From positions 62,001-126,000 of the forward strand of contig NZ_JAOCCU010000006.1 in NCBI RefSeq assembly GCF_029840635.1: a DNA stretch of 64,000 nt. The letters are read 5' to 3'. The stretch comes from Mitsuaria sp. GD03876 (GTDB lineage: Bacteria; Pseudomonadota; Gammaproteobacteria; Burkholderiales; Burkholderiaceae_C). Both the position numbers and the translations under genes were made by a program. Of this stretch, positions 17,859 to 25,739 are shown one piece after another (the first letter of the stretch is position 1; every line of letters begins with the position of its first letter). The notes under the pieces are model-generated. The model made no database searches and had not been told where the DNA came from. It was given only the letters and a program-made list of their open reading frames with translations.

Positions 17859-20705
17859 ATGAGGGAGAACACGATCCGCCGCACCGCAGCCTGGGCCGCG
17901 GCCATCGCCTTGCCGCTGGGCCTGCTGGCCGGCTGCGGCAAGTCCACCGAGGCGCCGAAGCCGCTCGCGCCGCTCCAGGCCGCGTCGGCCAGCCCGGCCG
18001 TCGCCGCCACGCTGCGCCAGCAGAGCGACGACGTGCTCGCCCGCTACCGCCAGATGATCGTGCTGATGGACGGCGAGGCCGCCCTCAAGCCCACCGAGCG
18101 CGACGCCGTGCGCGCCGTCGGCCAGCTGCTGTTCCACGACATGCAGGACAGCATCCGTGCGCTCGAGGACACCGCCGCGAAGAGCACCGACCCCGCCGGC
18201 CTGGCCGCGCTGGCCGAATTGCTCGACCGCGTCGAGCAGGAACCGTCGTGGTTCGACGCCGACCGGCTCGCCTTCAAGGAATTCCTGACGCAGCTGTCGC
18301 AGCAGTTCTCGACCTCGCAGAGCATCGCCGGGCTCAAGCTGGCCAAGCGCGCCGGCGAGGACCTGGCCGTGCTGGCTGAGATCGAGAACGCCTACGAGCA
18401 GGAATTGCGCGACACCTTCGGCCGCTTCGTGCAGCGCGGCATCGTGCCCAAGCGCGAGAAGTGGACCGACTACGTCGCCAAGCTCAAGAAGCTCTACACC
18501 CGCGAGGGCATCCTCAAGGACTACGCGACCATCCTGCCGGACCTGAGCGCGCGGCCCAGCGTCGTCGACACGCCCGAGGCCGGACCCGCGACCGCGCCGG
18601 CGACGGCCGCCGCGACCCGCGGCCCGAGCAAGGAGGAACGCGAGTACTTCGGCCGCCAGCTGCCGCCCAAGACGGTGCTGCTGACCTTCGACGACGGCCC
18701 GCATCCGCGCTACACCGACGAGATCCTGGAGATCCTCAAGCGCTACCAGGCGCCGGCCGTGTTCTTCGAGCTGGGCCGCAACCTCGGCAGCGTCGACGCC
18801 AACGGCAAGGTCAAGCCGGGCGCCGGCAGCGAGGTCGCCAAGCGCGTGCTCGCCGCCGGCCATCCGATCGCCAACCACAGCTTCAGCCACGGCGTGATGT
18901 CGAAGTTCGAGCTCGACAAGGTCCGCCAGGAAGCGAGCTCGACCGAGGCGCTGCTCGACGCCGCCGGCCGTGACGGCCAGGCGCTGTTTCGCTTTCCCTA
19001 CGGCGCGCGCAACGACGCGGCGCTCGGCGCGATCGAGGCGCTCAAGCTGCGCTCGATGATGTGGAACGTGGACTCGCTGGACTGGTCCGACCCGATCCCG
19101 AAGTCGATCGCGGCGCGGGTGCTGGGCGAGCTCGGCAAGCAGCAGCGCGGCATCGTGCTGTTCCATGACATCCACGCCCGCACCGTCGAGGCGCTGCCGC
19201 TGGTGCTGGACCAGCTCAAGGCCGAGGGCTACAAGTTCGCCGCCTGGAAGGACGGCAAGATCGTGCCGGTCGACGCGCCCGCAGCGGACACCGCGCCGGA
19301 CCTCGCCGGCGCCAACCTCTATCGCGACAGCTATGCGCTGGTGATCGGCATCGACCAGTACAAGACCTGGCCGCGGCTGCAGCACGCGGTGCGCGACGCG
19401 CGCGCGATCCAGGAGACGCTGCAGACGCAATTCGGCTTCCGGCCGGAGAACGTCACCACGCTGACCGACGCCGAGGCGACCCGCGCCAACATCCTGCGCG
19501 CGCTCAATGCGATGGCGCGCCGCGGCGGCGACGGCGCGAAGGTCAAGCGCGACGACCGCGTGTTCGTGTTCTTCGCCGGTCACGGCAGCACCCGCAAGCT
19601 GCCCAGCGGCCGCGATGTCGGCTACATCATCCCGGTGGACGCCGGCACCGACGACCTGCAGACCGATGCGATCGCGATGCCGCAGTTGCAGGAACTCGGC
19701 GAGGCGCTGCCCGCCAAGCATGCGTTCTTCGTGATCGACGCCTGCTACTCGGGCCTCGGCCTGACGCGCGGCGGCGCGCCGGGCGGCAGCGCCAACTTCG
19801 TGCGCGACAACGCCAAGCGGCTGGGCCGCCAGATGATGACGGCCGGCGGCGCCGACCAGCAGGTCGCCGACGACGGCCCCGGCGGCCACTCGGTGTTCAC
19901 GTGGACGCTGCTGCAGGCGCTCTCCGGGAAGGCCGACCTCAACGGCGACGGGCTGATCACCGCGACGGAGCTGGCCGCTTACGTGGCGCCGGCCGTGTCG
20001 TCGATCGCGCACCAGACGCCGGCCTTCGGCAGCCTGCCGGGCAGCGAGGGCGGCGAGTTCATCTTCGAGCTCGCCTCCGCGCAGGAACAGGCGCTGAGCG
20101 GCGACAGCAACCAGCTCGACGCCAAGGCCAGCGCGCTGGCCAAGCAGGCCGACGACGCCCGCAACGCGCAGCTGCAGCCGGTGGCTCAAGCCTCCGCGCC
20201 CAGCGGCGGCGCGCCCGGCACGCCGGCGAGCGCGACGGCGGTCCAAATCACCCTCAAGGGCCTGGACGGCAGCGACACCGCGATCGCCACCAGCGCCGCG
20301 CCGGCGCCGATCAGCGCCCGCGTCGCGGCGCAGCGCGCCAACGACCGCGGCCTGCAGCTCTACAAGGAACGCCGCTACGACGAGGCCGAGGCCGCCTTCA
20401 CCGAGGCGCTCAAGCTGCAACCCAAGTTCGCGCTGGCCGCCAACAACCTGGGCTTCATCTACTACAAGCGCGACAAGCCGGCCGAGGCCGCCCGCTGGTA
20501 CCGCAAGGCCATCGAGATGGACGGCAGCCGCGCGCTGGCGCACCTGAACCTCGGCGATGCGCTGCTGCGCGCAGGCGACGACGCGGGCGCGCAGGCGGCC
20601 TACCGCGCCTTCATCGAGCTCTCGCCCAAGCACCCGCGCAGCGCGGAGCTCAAGGCCTGGGTCGAGCATCCGGACAGCGCGAAGAAGCCGGAACCGTCGC
20701 GCTGA
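17859..20705 (+). CDS. Lipoprotein fusing a polysaccharide deacetylase, a caspase-like protease and TPRs
   Basis: 948 residues. A lipoprotein signal (LPLGLLAGC, Cys26) would anchor it at the periplasmic face. Residues about 30-240 are helical and unrecognised. Residues about 265-470 form a NodB-type deacetylase with all five motifs: TFDDGPH, NHSFSHG, FRFPYGARN, WNVDSLDW and LFHDIH. Residues about 487-735 form a caspase-like C14 domain: YALVIGIDQY start, catalytic His575 in FFAGHGS, catalytic Cys629 in VIDACYSG. An Ala/Ser linker then leads to about three TPRs (817-935). Both catalytic centres look intact. The deacetylase would act on N-acetylated glycans; the protease substrate is unknown. 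It stands alone, divergent from purB. The length and domain set are unlike any standard single-function family I know. Confidence 0.85.
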   Translation: MRENTIRRTAAWAAAIALPLGLLAGCGKSTEAPKPLAPLQAASASPAVAATLRQQSDDVLARYRQMIVLMDGEAALKPTERDAVRAVGQLLFHDMQDSIRALEDTAAKSTDPAGLAALAELLDRVEQEPSWFDADRLAFKEFLTQLSQQFSTSQSIAGLKLAKRAGEDLAVLAEIENAYEQELRDTFGRFVQRGIVPKREKWTDYVAKLKKLYTREGILKDYATILPDLSARPSVVDTPEAGPATAPATAAATRGPSKEEREYFGRQLPPKTVLLTFDDGPHPRYTDEILEILKRYQAPAVFFELGRNLGSVDANGKVKPGAGSEVAKRVLAAGHPIANHSFSHGVMSKFELDKVRQEASSTEALLDAAGRDGQALFRFPYGARNDAALGAIEALKLRSMMWNVDSLDWSDPIPKSIAARVLGELGKQQRGIVLFHDIHARTVEALPLVLDQLKAEGYKFAAWKDGKIVPVDAPAADTAPDLAGANLYRDSYALVIGIDQYKTWPRLQHAVRDARAIQETLQTQFGFRPENVTTLTDAEATRANILRALNAMARRGGDGAKVKRDDRVFVFFAGHGSTRKLPSGRDVGYIIPVDAGTDDLQTDAIAMPQLQELGEALPAKHAFFVIDACYSGLGLTRGGAPGGSANFVRDNAKRLGRQMMTAGGADQQVADDGPGGHSVFTWTLLQALSGKADLNGDGLITATELAAYVAPAVSSIAHQTPAFGSLPGSEGGEFIFELASAQEQALSGDSNQLDAKASALAKQADDARNAQLQPVAQASAPSGGAPGTPASATAVQITLKGLDGSDTAIATSAAPAPISARVAAQRANDRGLQLYKERRYDEAEAAFTEALKLQPKFALAANNLGFIYYKRDKPAEAARWYRKAIEMDGSRALAHLNLGDALLRAGDDAGAQAAYRAFIELSPKHPRSAELKAWVEHPDSAKKPEPSR

Positions 20706-20855
20706 GCCTTCGGTCGGCCACGCCCGCGCCAAGCCCGGCGCGGGTACCGGCGCGAGGGCCGGCGGCAGGCGGGTTGTCCCCGATGTCGGGGGCGCCCGCT
20801 TGCTGCTTAATCCGGCCTTTTCCGCTCGGTTGACGACTGGTTACCGCTCCGCTCG

Positions 20856-21365
20856 ATGCTTTCCCTGGCCTCCGATGGCGCCGCACCGCGCCTGATCCGC
20901 GTGCATCAGATCGACCCCCTCGCCTGGGCCCCGTTGCTCGCGGCCAGCGAGAACGAAGGCTGGCAAATGCTCCGCCGTCTGATGGACGAATGGCGCACCG
21001 GCGCCAATCGCTACGAACAACCCGGAGAATCACTCTGGGCCTGGTTCGATACCCACGGCCAAGCCATCGCCGTCGGCGGACTCAACGTCGAACCTCCCCC
21101 CGGACGAACCGGCACCGCACGCATGCGGCGCTTCTACGTTCATCCGGAGTGGCGCAAGCACGGCTTGGCCAAACGCCTCGTCAACGCGGTGCTCGCCAGC
21201 GCGCAAGGCCACTTCCACCGCCTCCACGTGAATTGCGAAAGCACGGAGTCCGCCACCTTTTGGACCCGGTGCGGCTTCGCCCCCGTCGAGACGCTCGGGG
21301 AACCAGCGGCACGACCTGCCCGCTACACCCACGTGCGGTTGCTGCCGCAGTTCGTGGCGGTTTGA
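20856..21365 (+). CDS. GNAT-family N-acetyltransferase
   Basis: 169 residues. The acetyl-CoA binding core is MRRFYVHPEWRKHGLAKRLVNAVLASA, with the R-x-x-G/A pattern of GNAT enzymes represented by RKHGLA, and the later NCESTESATFWTRCGFAPVET segment is the typical C-terminal GNAT helix-strand. It should acetylate a small molecule or protein amine in the cytoplasm; substrate unknown. The ATG at 20856 has no clear Shine-Dalgarno. It is a single gene 150 bp after the deacetylase-caspase gene. Its codons are slightly richer in A/T at third positions than its neighbours (for example in the NRYEQPGES region), a weak hint of different origin. Confidence 0.75.
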   Translation: MLSLASDGAAPRLIRVHQIDPLAWAPLLAASENEGWQMLRRLMDEWRTGANRYEQPGESLWAWFDTHGQAIAVGGLNVEPPPGRTGTARMRRFYVHPEWRKHGLAKRLVNAVLASAQGHFHRLHVNCESTESATFWTRCGFAPVETLGEPAARPARYTHVRLLPQFVAV

Positions 21366-21398
21366 GGAGCCTTCCCCCTCCTTCTTTGACTCCGCCAC

Positions 21399-21479
21399 GT
21401 CGGCACAAGCCGGGGCAGCGTCCGCTCATACGTCTCGCAGGCTCCACAAATCGCGGCCACCGCCCCGGCTTGTGCCGAC
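21399..21479. repeat. Perfect 18-bp inverted repeat between convergent genes
   Basis: The arms gtcggcacaagccggggc (21399-21416) and its exact reverse complement (21462-21479) enclose a 45-bp spacer. On either strand this would form a strong stem-loop, possibly ending transcription of the two convergent genes, but no T tract follows. It abuts a 32-bp tandem repeat array and may be part of a small non-autonomous element. Confidence 0.75.
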
Positions 21480-21480
21480 T

Positions 21481-21596
21481 CGAACCGAGGACTTCCGCTC
21501 CATCGCGCTAAGCCGGACCGGGACTTCCGCTCAACTGCGCTAACCCGGATCGAGGACTTCGGCTCCGTGCGCTGACTCGGACCGTGGTCCGCTCAG
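21481..21596. repeat. 32-bp tandem repeat array, three copies plus a partial fourth
   Basis: Copies at 21481-21512, 21513-21544 and 21545-21576 share the pattern ccgga-cg-ggacttccgctc followed by gcgctaac and a partial copy reaches into the stop region of the glutathione transferase gene. The period is exactly 32 bp. There is no ORF reading through it that resembles its neighbours. It directly follows the 18-bp inverted repeat. Function unknown. Confidence 0.7.
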
Positions 21597-22255
21597 GTCT
21601 TGGGCCAGTGGGTGGCGCAGACCTCGGCGACCTGCGGAAGCGCCTCGATGCGCTGCAGCAGCGCGAAGAACTCGGGGCGCTTGGCTTCGAGATGCTTTCT
21701 CGATCCAGACCACTTCGACACGATCACCGCCATCGCGTCGAGCGCCCCCGGCGCCTCGCCACTCAACCAGGGACGGCCCGGGAACATGTCCGCGAACACC
21801 TCCCAGTGCCGGTGCAACCGGTCCTTCGTGCCCGCGATGATTGCGTCGTGATCCGCCTTCTCGACACTCGTCGTGTAGCGGGCCGGATAGTCAATGACGC
21901 TGATGCAGCTGTAGCAGTTCGCCGCGATGTAGACGAGCCCTCGCAGGATCTGGTCCCGCTGCCGCTCGTCGCCAGCGAGCAACCCGGCCGCCGGAAAACG
22001 CAGCCCCAGATGCATCAGGATCGCGCCGCTTTCCGTCAGCACTTCGCCCTCGGGCGTGCGCAGCGTCGGGATCTGCATCAGCGGATTGAGCGCCCGCAGC
22101 GCGGCCTGCTCCGAGGCGTCCTCCCACGACGACGCATGCACCGTCCGGTAGTCCCGGCCGCACCAGCGCAAGCCGATCTCCACGATCGCCGACCCCGAAC
22201 CCCGGGTGCCGTACAGGACATAACCACCATCGGAAGCCGTGCTGGACGCCGTCAT
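21593..22255 (-). CDS. Glutathione S-transferase family protein
   Basis: 220 residues. The N-terminal thioredoxin-fold half contains YVLYGTRGSGSAIVEIGLRW, the cis-proline MQIPTLRTPEGEVLTESGAILMHL (the usual glutathione-contacting ES pair), and the helical second half includes PGRPWLSGEAPGALDAMAVIVSKW, where GST proteins place their N-capping Asp motif. The family conjugates or reduces electrophiles with glutathione in the cytoplasm. The likely catalytic Ser or Cys is not certain because the first helix reads TRGSGSA. The gene stands alone; its stop codon runs into the tandem repeat array and its start is about 93 bp from the M48 protease stop on the same strand. Confidence 0.8.
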   Translation of the reverse strand: MTASSTASDGGYVLYGTRGSGSAIVEIGLRWCGRDYRTVHASSWEDASEQAALRALNPLMQIPTLRTPEGEVLTESGAILMHLGLRFPAAGLLAGDERQRDQILRGLVYIAANCYSCISVIDYPARYTTSVEKADHDAIIAGTKDRLHRHWEVFADMFPGRPWLSGEAPGALDAMAVIVSKWSGSRKHLEAKRPEFFALLQRIEALPQVAEVCATHWPKT

Positions 22256-22348
22256 CGCGAACTCCGCTGAGAGGGAGCGGCGAGTGTAGGAGCCGCTTCC
22301 CGCGGCCGCGAAACCCGCGCGCCGCGCAGGGCCGTGTTCGCCGCGCGA

Positions 22349-23476
22349 TCAGCGCTCGAAGAAGCGCATCCGTTCCTCGTCGGCCGGGTGCGAGCTGAAC
22401 GCGATCCGCAGCATCTCGCCGGCGCCGACGGTCGCCGCCTCGCGGACGTCGCGACCGAGGCCCTTGGGCTCGGACGCCGCGGCCTGCTTCGCCGCGACCT
22501 CGCGATCGTGGCGCCAGTCGTTCAGGCGCTCGAACAGCGTCAGCATCGCCCGCGGCGAGCGTCCGCTGTCGATCAGCAGCTGCCGGGCCTGCGCGTCCGC
22601 GGCCCGCTCGAAGTCGCGCGAGTAGCTGGCATTCATCAGCAGCGTCGGCGCGCCGGCCAGCAGGCTGGAGAAGTCGCCGATGGCGAACCCCAGCAGCGTG
22701 CCCACCAGGCTCGCGCGCATCATCAGCCGCATGCCGTGCTGCTCGCGGACATGGCCCAGTTCATGGGCCAGCACGCCCAGCACCGCGTCGGGCTGGTCGC
22801 CGAGCAGCTTCAGCAGTTCGTCGGTGACCACGATGTGGCCGCCGGGCAGCGCGAAGGCGTTCGGCCCGAGCCGTCTGCCGGTGTCGCGGAAATGGAGCTG
22901 GTAGGGGGTCGGCGTGCCGGGCTGGCTGGCCACCATGGCGGCGAAGCGTTCGCGCCAGGCGCGCTGCTCCGCCGCGGGAATCTGGCTCGGCTTGAGCAGG
23001 AAGCCCTCGAGCTGATCCATGGCCTCGTCGCCGATCTTCTGCTCGATCGACGCGGGCACGTTGCGCGCGACGACATCGGCCGCGACGGGGACGCCCCAGC
23101 GCCAGGTCGCCGCGGCCACGAGCACCACCGCCAGCAGCGCGACCGCGGTGTGCTTCCAGCTGGAGAACCACCGGACCGCCAGGCCCGTGCCGAGCCCGCG
23201 GCCGCCGGTCGAGGCCTGCGCCCAGTCGTCCCAGGCCCCCGCGTCCTGCGTCGTGAGCACGCCGCCGTCGGGCAGTTGCGCCTGGCGCTGGCCGTGCCGG
23301 GTGCGCTCGGGCCAGACCACGCGACGCACCGGATAGCGGCGCTCGACGGCATCCAGCTCCTGGTCGTGCACCACCAGGTGGTCGTGCTCGAGCCACAGCC
23401 GGACCGGCCGCGCGCGGGCGCTGCGGCCGTCGAAGTAGTCCGCCCGCAGCGTCGGCGCGTCCGTCGGTCCCGCCAT
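22349..23476 (-). CDS. M48-family membrane zinc metalloprotease
   Basis: 375 residues from the ATG at 23476; a GTG one codon earlier is also possible. The first 120 residues resemble a beta-rich cytoplasmic domain, then a membrane helix (TAVALLAVVLVAAATW, about residue 145) and the Peptidase_M48 domain with the zinc motif LAHELGHVREQHG and the third ligand in RDFERAADAQARQLL. It is likely a membrane-bound periplasmic protease of the HtpX/BepA-like group, acting in envelope protein turnover. Its ATG overlaps the stop codon of the DUF898 membrane protein gene by one base (TGATG), so the two are translationally coupled; this pairing suggests they form one functional module. Confidence 0.88.
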   Translation of the reverse strand: MAGPTDAPTLRADYFDGRSARARPVRLWLEHDHLVVHDQELDAVERRYPVRRVVWPERTRHGQRQAQLPDGGVLTTQDAGAWDDWAQASTGGRGLGTGLAVRWFSSWKHTAVALLAVVLVAAATWRWGVPVAADVVARNVPASIEQKIGDEAMDQLEGFLLKPSQIPAAEQRAWRERFAAMVASQPGTPTPYQLHFRDTGRRLGPNAFALPGGHIVVTDELLKLLGDQPDAVLGVLAHELGHVREQHGMRLMMRASLVGTLLGFAIGDFSSLLAGAPTLLMNASYSRDFERAADAQARQLLIDSGRSPRAMLTLFERLNDWRHDREVAAKQAAASEPKGLGRDVREAATVGAGEMLRIAFSSHPADEERMRFFER

Positions 23477-24669
23477 CACAGGCCCATGTCGATGCCGAAG
23501 AAGTCGCCGGCGAATTCGCCCGCGGCATCGGGCTGGTCGGAGGCCTGGCTGGCCACCCAGGCCTCGGCGTCGCCATCCATCGTCAGGCTGACCGCCTCCA
23601 GGCGCAGGCGCGTCGTGTGGACGACGGCGAAGGGCCGGTACAGGCCGAGCGTGATCGCGGTCAGCAGCCAGTTCTTGCAGGTCAGCCAGGCCAACGGACG
23701 CACGTGCAACTGGCTAGTGAAGCTCAGGTCCTGCGAGGTGGTCGCGTTCCACAGCAGGTTCTGGAACCGGGCGGTGAAGAAGGGCCCGACGATCGCGAAG
23801 TAGAGGATGTAGCCGAGTCCGCCGATGCTGATGGCCACGATGCCCGCCACGAGCTTGGAATGGAACGCCCCGGCCACCGCCATGCCGGCGATCATGATCA
23901 GACCGGTCGCGACCGAGAGCGCCAGCGACAGCCCGAACGCCTTCAGGCACAGCCAGTACACCGAGCCGGCGGACAGCGACACCTCGCCCTGCTGGCCGGC
24001 GATGCGGTAGCCGCGGTGCTGGTAGCGCTTGACCATCGTGATGATCCAGGGCGCGCACAGCGCGGCCACCAGCATGGCGGCCAGGACGGTCATCTCGACG
24101 GCGCCGAAGCGCGGACGGCCGTCCTCGCCGATGCCGCTCGGGCCGCCGATCGCCTGGGCGGCCAGGATCGTGCCGGACATGATCCACAGCGGCAGGAAGG
24201 CGGCGTACGCGCCCTTGAGCGAACCGCCGAAGCCCAGCCGCAGGCCGCGCCAGGCGGTGTTGCCGAGCCGGAACTGCAGGCCGGCGCGCCACAGCGCGGG
24301 CCAGATCAGCGCCAGGATGCCGAAGGCCACCAGGCCGGCCAGCGGCGAGAAATGGCCCGCCAGCGAGTACGTGCCGGTCAGCACCATCAGCAGCACATGG
24401 CCGCGGAACATCTTCCAGGGGTCGCCGTGGAAGCTCAGCGCATGGCCGTCGACCAGCGTGTTGGCGTAGAAGTAGCGGATGCGCCGCGCCTTGGCGAACG
24501 GCCAGTACAGCGTGGCCGTGACGATCGTCAGCAGCAGGTTGACGATCCAGATCCGGAAGTACTCGCTGCCCGATCCGGTGAAGCGGATGTCGAGCTTGCG
24601 CTTGCGGAACTCCGAATGCGGCCACCCGGTCAGACCACCGGTCGCCGCGGCTTCCTCGTGCTGTTGCAT
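23476..24669 (-). CDS. DUF898 (YjgN-like) multi-pass inner-membrane protein
   Basis: 397 residues from the ATG at 24669, which has a GAGGGAA ribosome-binding site; the frame upstream is not protein-like. The hallmark opening FTGSGSEYFRIWIVNLLLTIVT is followed by YWPFAKARRIRYFYANT and then about seven more hydrophobic helices, with a second GSEY-like half (QNLLWNATTSQDLSFTSQLH; LTCKNWLLTAITLGLYRPFA) suggesting an internal duplication. DUF898 proteins are inner-membrane proteins of unknown function. Coupling to the M48 protease gene by a one-base overlap implies a shared role, perhaps as substrate, regulator or anchor of the protease. Upstream lies 256 bp with no gene. Confidence 0.85.
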   Translation of the reverse strand: MQQHEEAAATGGLTGWPHSEFRKRKLDIRFTGSGSEYFRIWIVNLLLTIVTATLYWPFAKARRIRYFYANTLVDGHALSFHGDPWKMFRGHVLLMVLTGTYSLAGHFSPLAGLVAFGILALIWPALWRAGLQFRLGNTAWRGLRLGFGGSLKGAYAAFLPLWIMSGTILAAQAIGGPSGIGEDGRPRFGAVEMTVLAAMLVAALCAPWIITMVKRYQHRGYRIAGQQGEVSLSAGSVYWLCLKAFGLSLALSVATGLIMIAGMAVAGAFHSKLVAGIVAISIGGLGYILYFAIVGPFFTARFQNLLWNATTSQDLSFTSQLHVRPLAWLTCKNWLLTAITLGLYRPFAVVHTTRLRLEAVSLTMDGDAEAWVASQASDQPDAAGEFAGDFFGIDMGL

Positions 24670-24908
24670 GGATTCCCTCTCTCTGAACTTTCTTGAAGCG
24701 CCTCGTGGGGCGCCAGGTCGCTCTTGACGAGCTTGTGTGTATGTCCGCGGTCGCGAGCGTTCGACATGGAGATGTCGACGCCGGCCGCAGCCCCGCTCCT
24801 CGGCAGGGCGGGCGAGAGTGTGCGTCACCGGCGCAGGGGACGGCAATACACCCAAATGAGGGCGGCGCCGGCGTTGCGTCCGGGAGTCAGCCCGGGGAGG
24901 CGACTCGC

Positions 24909-24914
24909 TAGAAT
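24909..24914 (+). promoter_or_regulatory. Possible -10 element just before the glutathione transferase start
   Basis: TAGAAT (5/6 to TATAAT) ends 11 nt before the ATG at 24926 and there is no Shine-Dalgarno, so the 5' leader would be only a few bases. A matching -35 box is not evident. The rest of the 256-bp gap holds nothing I recognise. Confidence 0.35.
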
Positions 24915-24925
24915 CCGCCGACACC

Positions 24926-25558
24926 ATGAAGCTCATCGGATCCCTCACCAGCCCCTACGTCCGCAAGGTCCGCGTCGTCATGGCGGAAAAGAAGCTCGAC
25001 TACCAGTTCGAGTTGGAAGACGTCTGGGGCAGCGACAACATCCTCAAGATGAACCCGCTCGGCAAGGTGCCGTGCCTGGTCATGGAGGGGCAGGATTCGA
25101 TCACCGGCGCGATGTTCGATTCGCGCGTCATCGTCGAATACGTCGACACGCTGTCGCCGGTCGGCCGCCTGATCCCGGACCGCGGCCGCGAACGCTGCGA
25201 GGTCCGCACCTGGGAAGCGCTGGCCGACGGGATGATCGACGCCTGCGTCGCCGCCCGCCTGGAGCACACCTGGTCCGGCCGCGCGCCAGGCGAACGCAGC
25301 GAGGCCTGGGCGCAACGCCAGATGACCAAGGTCCATGCGTCGCTGCAGGCCATGGGCCTGGGCCTGGGCGAGCGCAACTGGTGCTCCGGCAACCACTTCA
25401 CGCTGGCCGACGTCGCCCTGGGCTGCGCGCTCGGTTACCTGGATTTCCGTTTCCCGCAGATCGACTGGCGCGCCGCGCATCCCAACCTCGCCCGGCACTT
25501 CGAGAAGCTCATGACCCGCCAGAGCTTCCAGGACACGCTGCCGCCTTCGAACGCCTGA
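24926..25558 (+). CDS. Glutathione S-transferase family protein
   Basis: 210 residues. The opening MKLIGSLTSPYVRKVRVVMAEKKLDYQ is typical of bacterial GST proteins in which a Ser/Pro-Tyr pair sits at the catalytic turn (SPYVRKVR). NPLGKVPCLVMEG provides the cis-proline and FDSRVIVEYVD the glutathione-binding Asp-Ser pair. The C-terminal helical domain carries FTLADVALGCALGYLDFRFPQIDW. It resembles the stringent-starvation/YibF-type GST subgroup. Role: glutathione-dependent detoxification or reduction in the cytoplasm; substrate unknown. It stands alone, divergent from the DUF898 gene, with a possible near-leaderless promoter. Confidence 0.88.
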   Translation: MKLIGSLTSPYVRKVRVVMAEKKLDYQFELEDVWGSDNILKMNPLGKVPCLVMEGQDSITGAMFDSRVIVEYVDTLSPVGRLIPDRGRERCEVRTWEALADGMIDACVAARLEHTWSGRAPGERSEAWAQRQMTKVHASLQAMGLGLGERNWCSGNHFTLADVALGCALGYLDFRFPQIDWRAAHPNLARHFEKLMTRQSFQDTLPPSNA

Positions 25559-25739
25559 CGGCCGCGCGCCGGCTCCCCCGCCCATGACGCCCGGCCCCGC
25601 GCCGGGCGTCGCGTTTCCCACCGATGGGCGAATCGCCGCTGACTTCCCGCCCGCCGCCCGGACTGGGCCCACAATCGCCGGATCCGGCTCGAGATCCGAG
25701 CCGGCCTGACATTCCGTTGACGGATCCCGGGAGGATTGG

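Noticed and set aside
20723-20744. Hairpin cccgcgcc/ggcgcggg after the deacetylase-caspase gene, considered as a terminator
   Set aside because: There is no T tract after the stem; GC-rich hairpins of this size are common by chance here.
21030-21398. Minus-strand frame opposite the GNAT acetyltransferase
   Set aside because: The plus-strand frame carries GNAT motifs; the minus frame has none.
21399-21479. Inverted repeat as an integron attC site
   Set aside because: No RYYYAAC-type core sites or cassette organisation and no integrase gene were seen.
21481-21576. The 32-bp period array as a CRISPR
   Set aside because: The units are contiguous with no unique spacers and are imperfect, so it is a simple tandem repeat.
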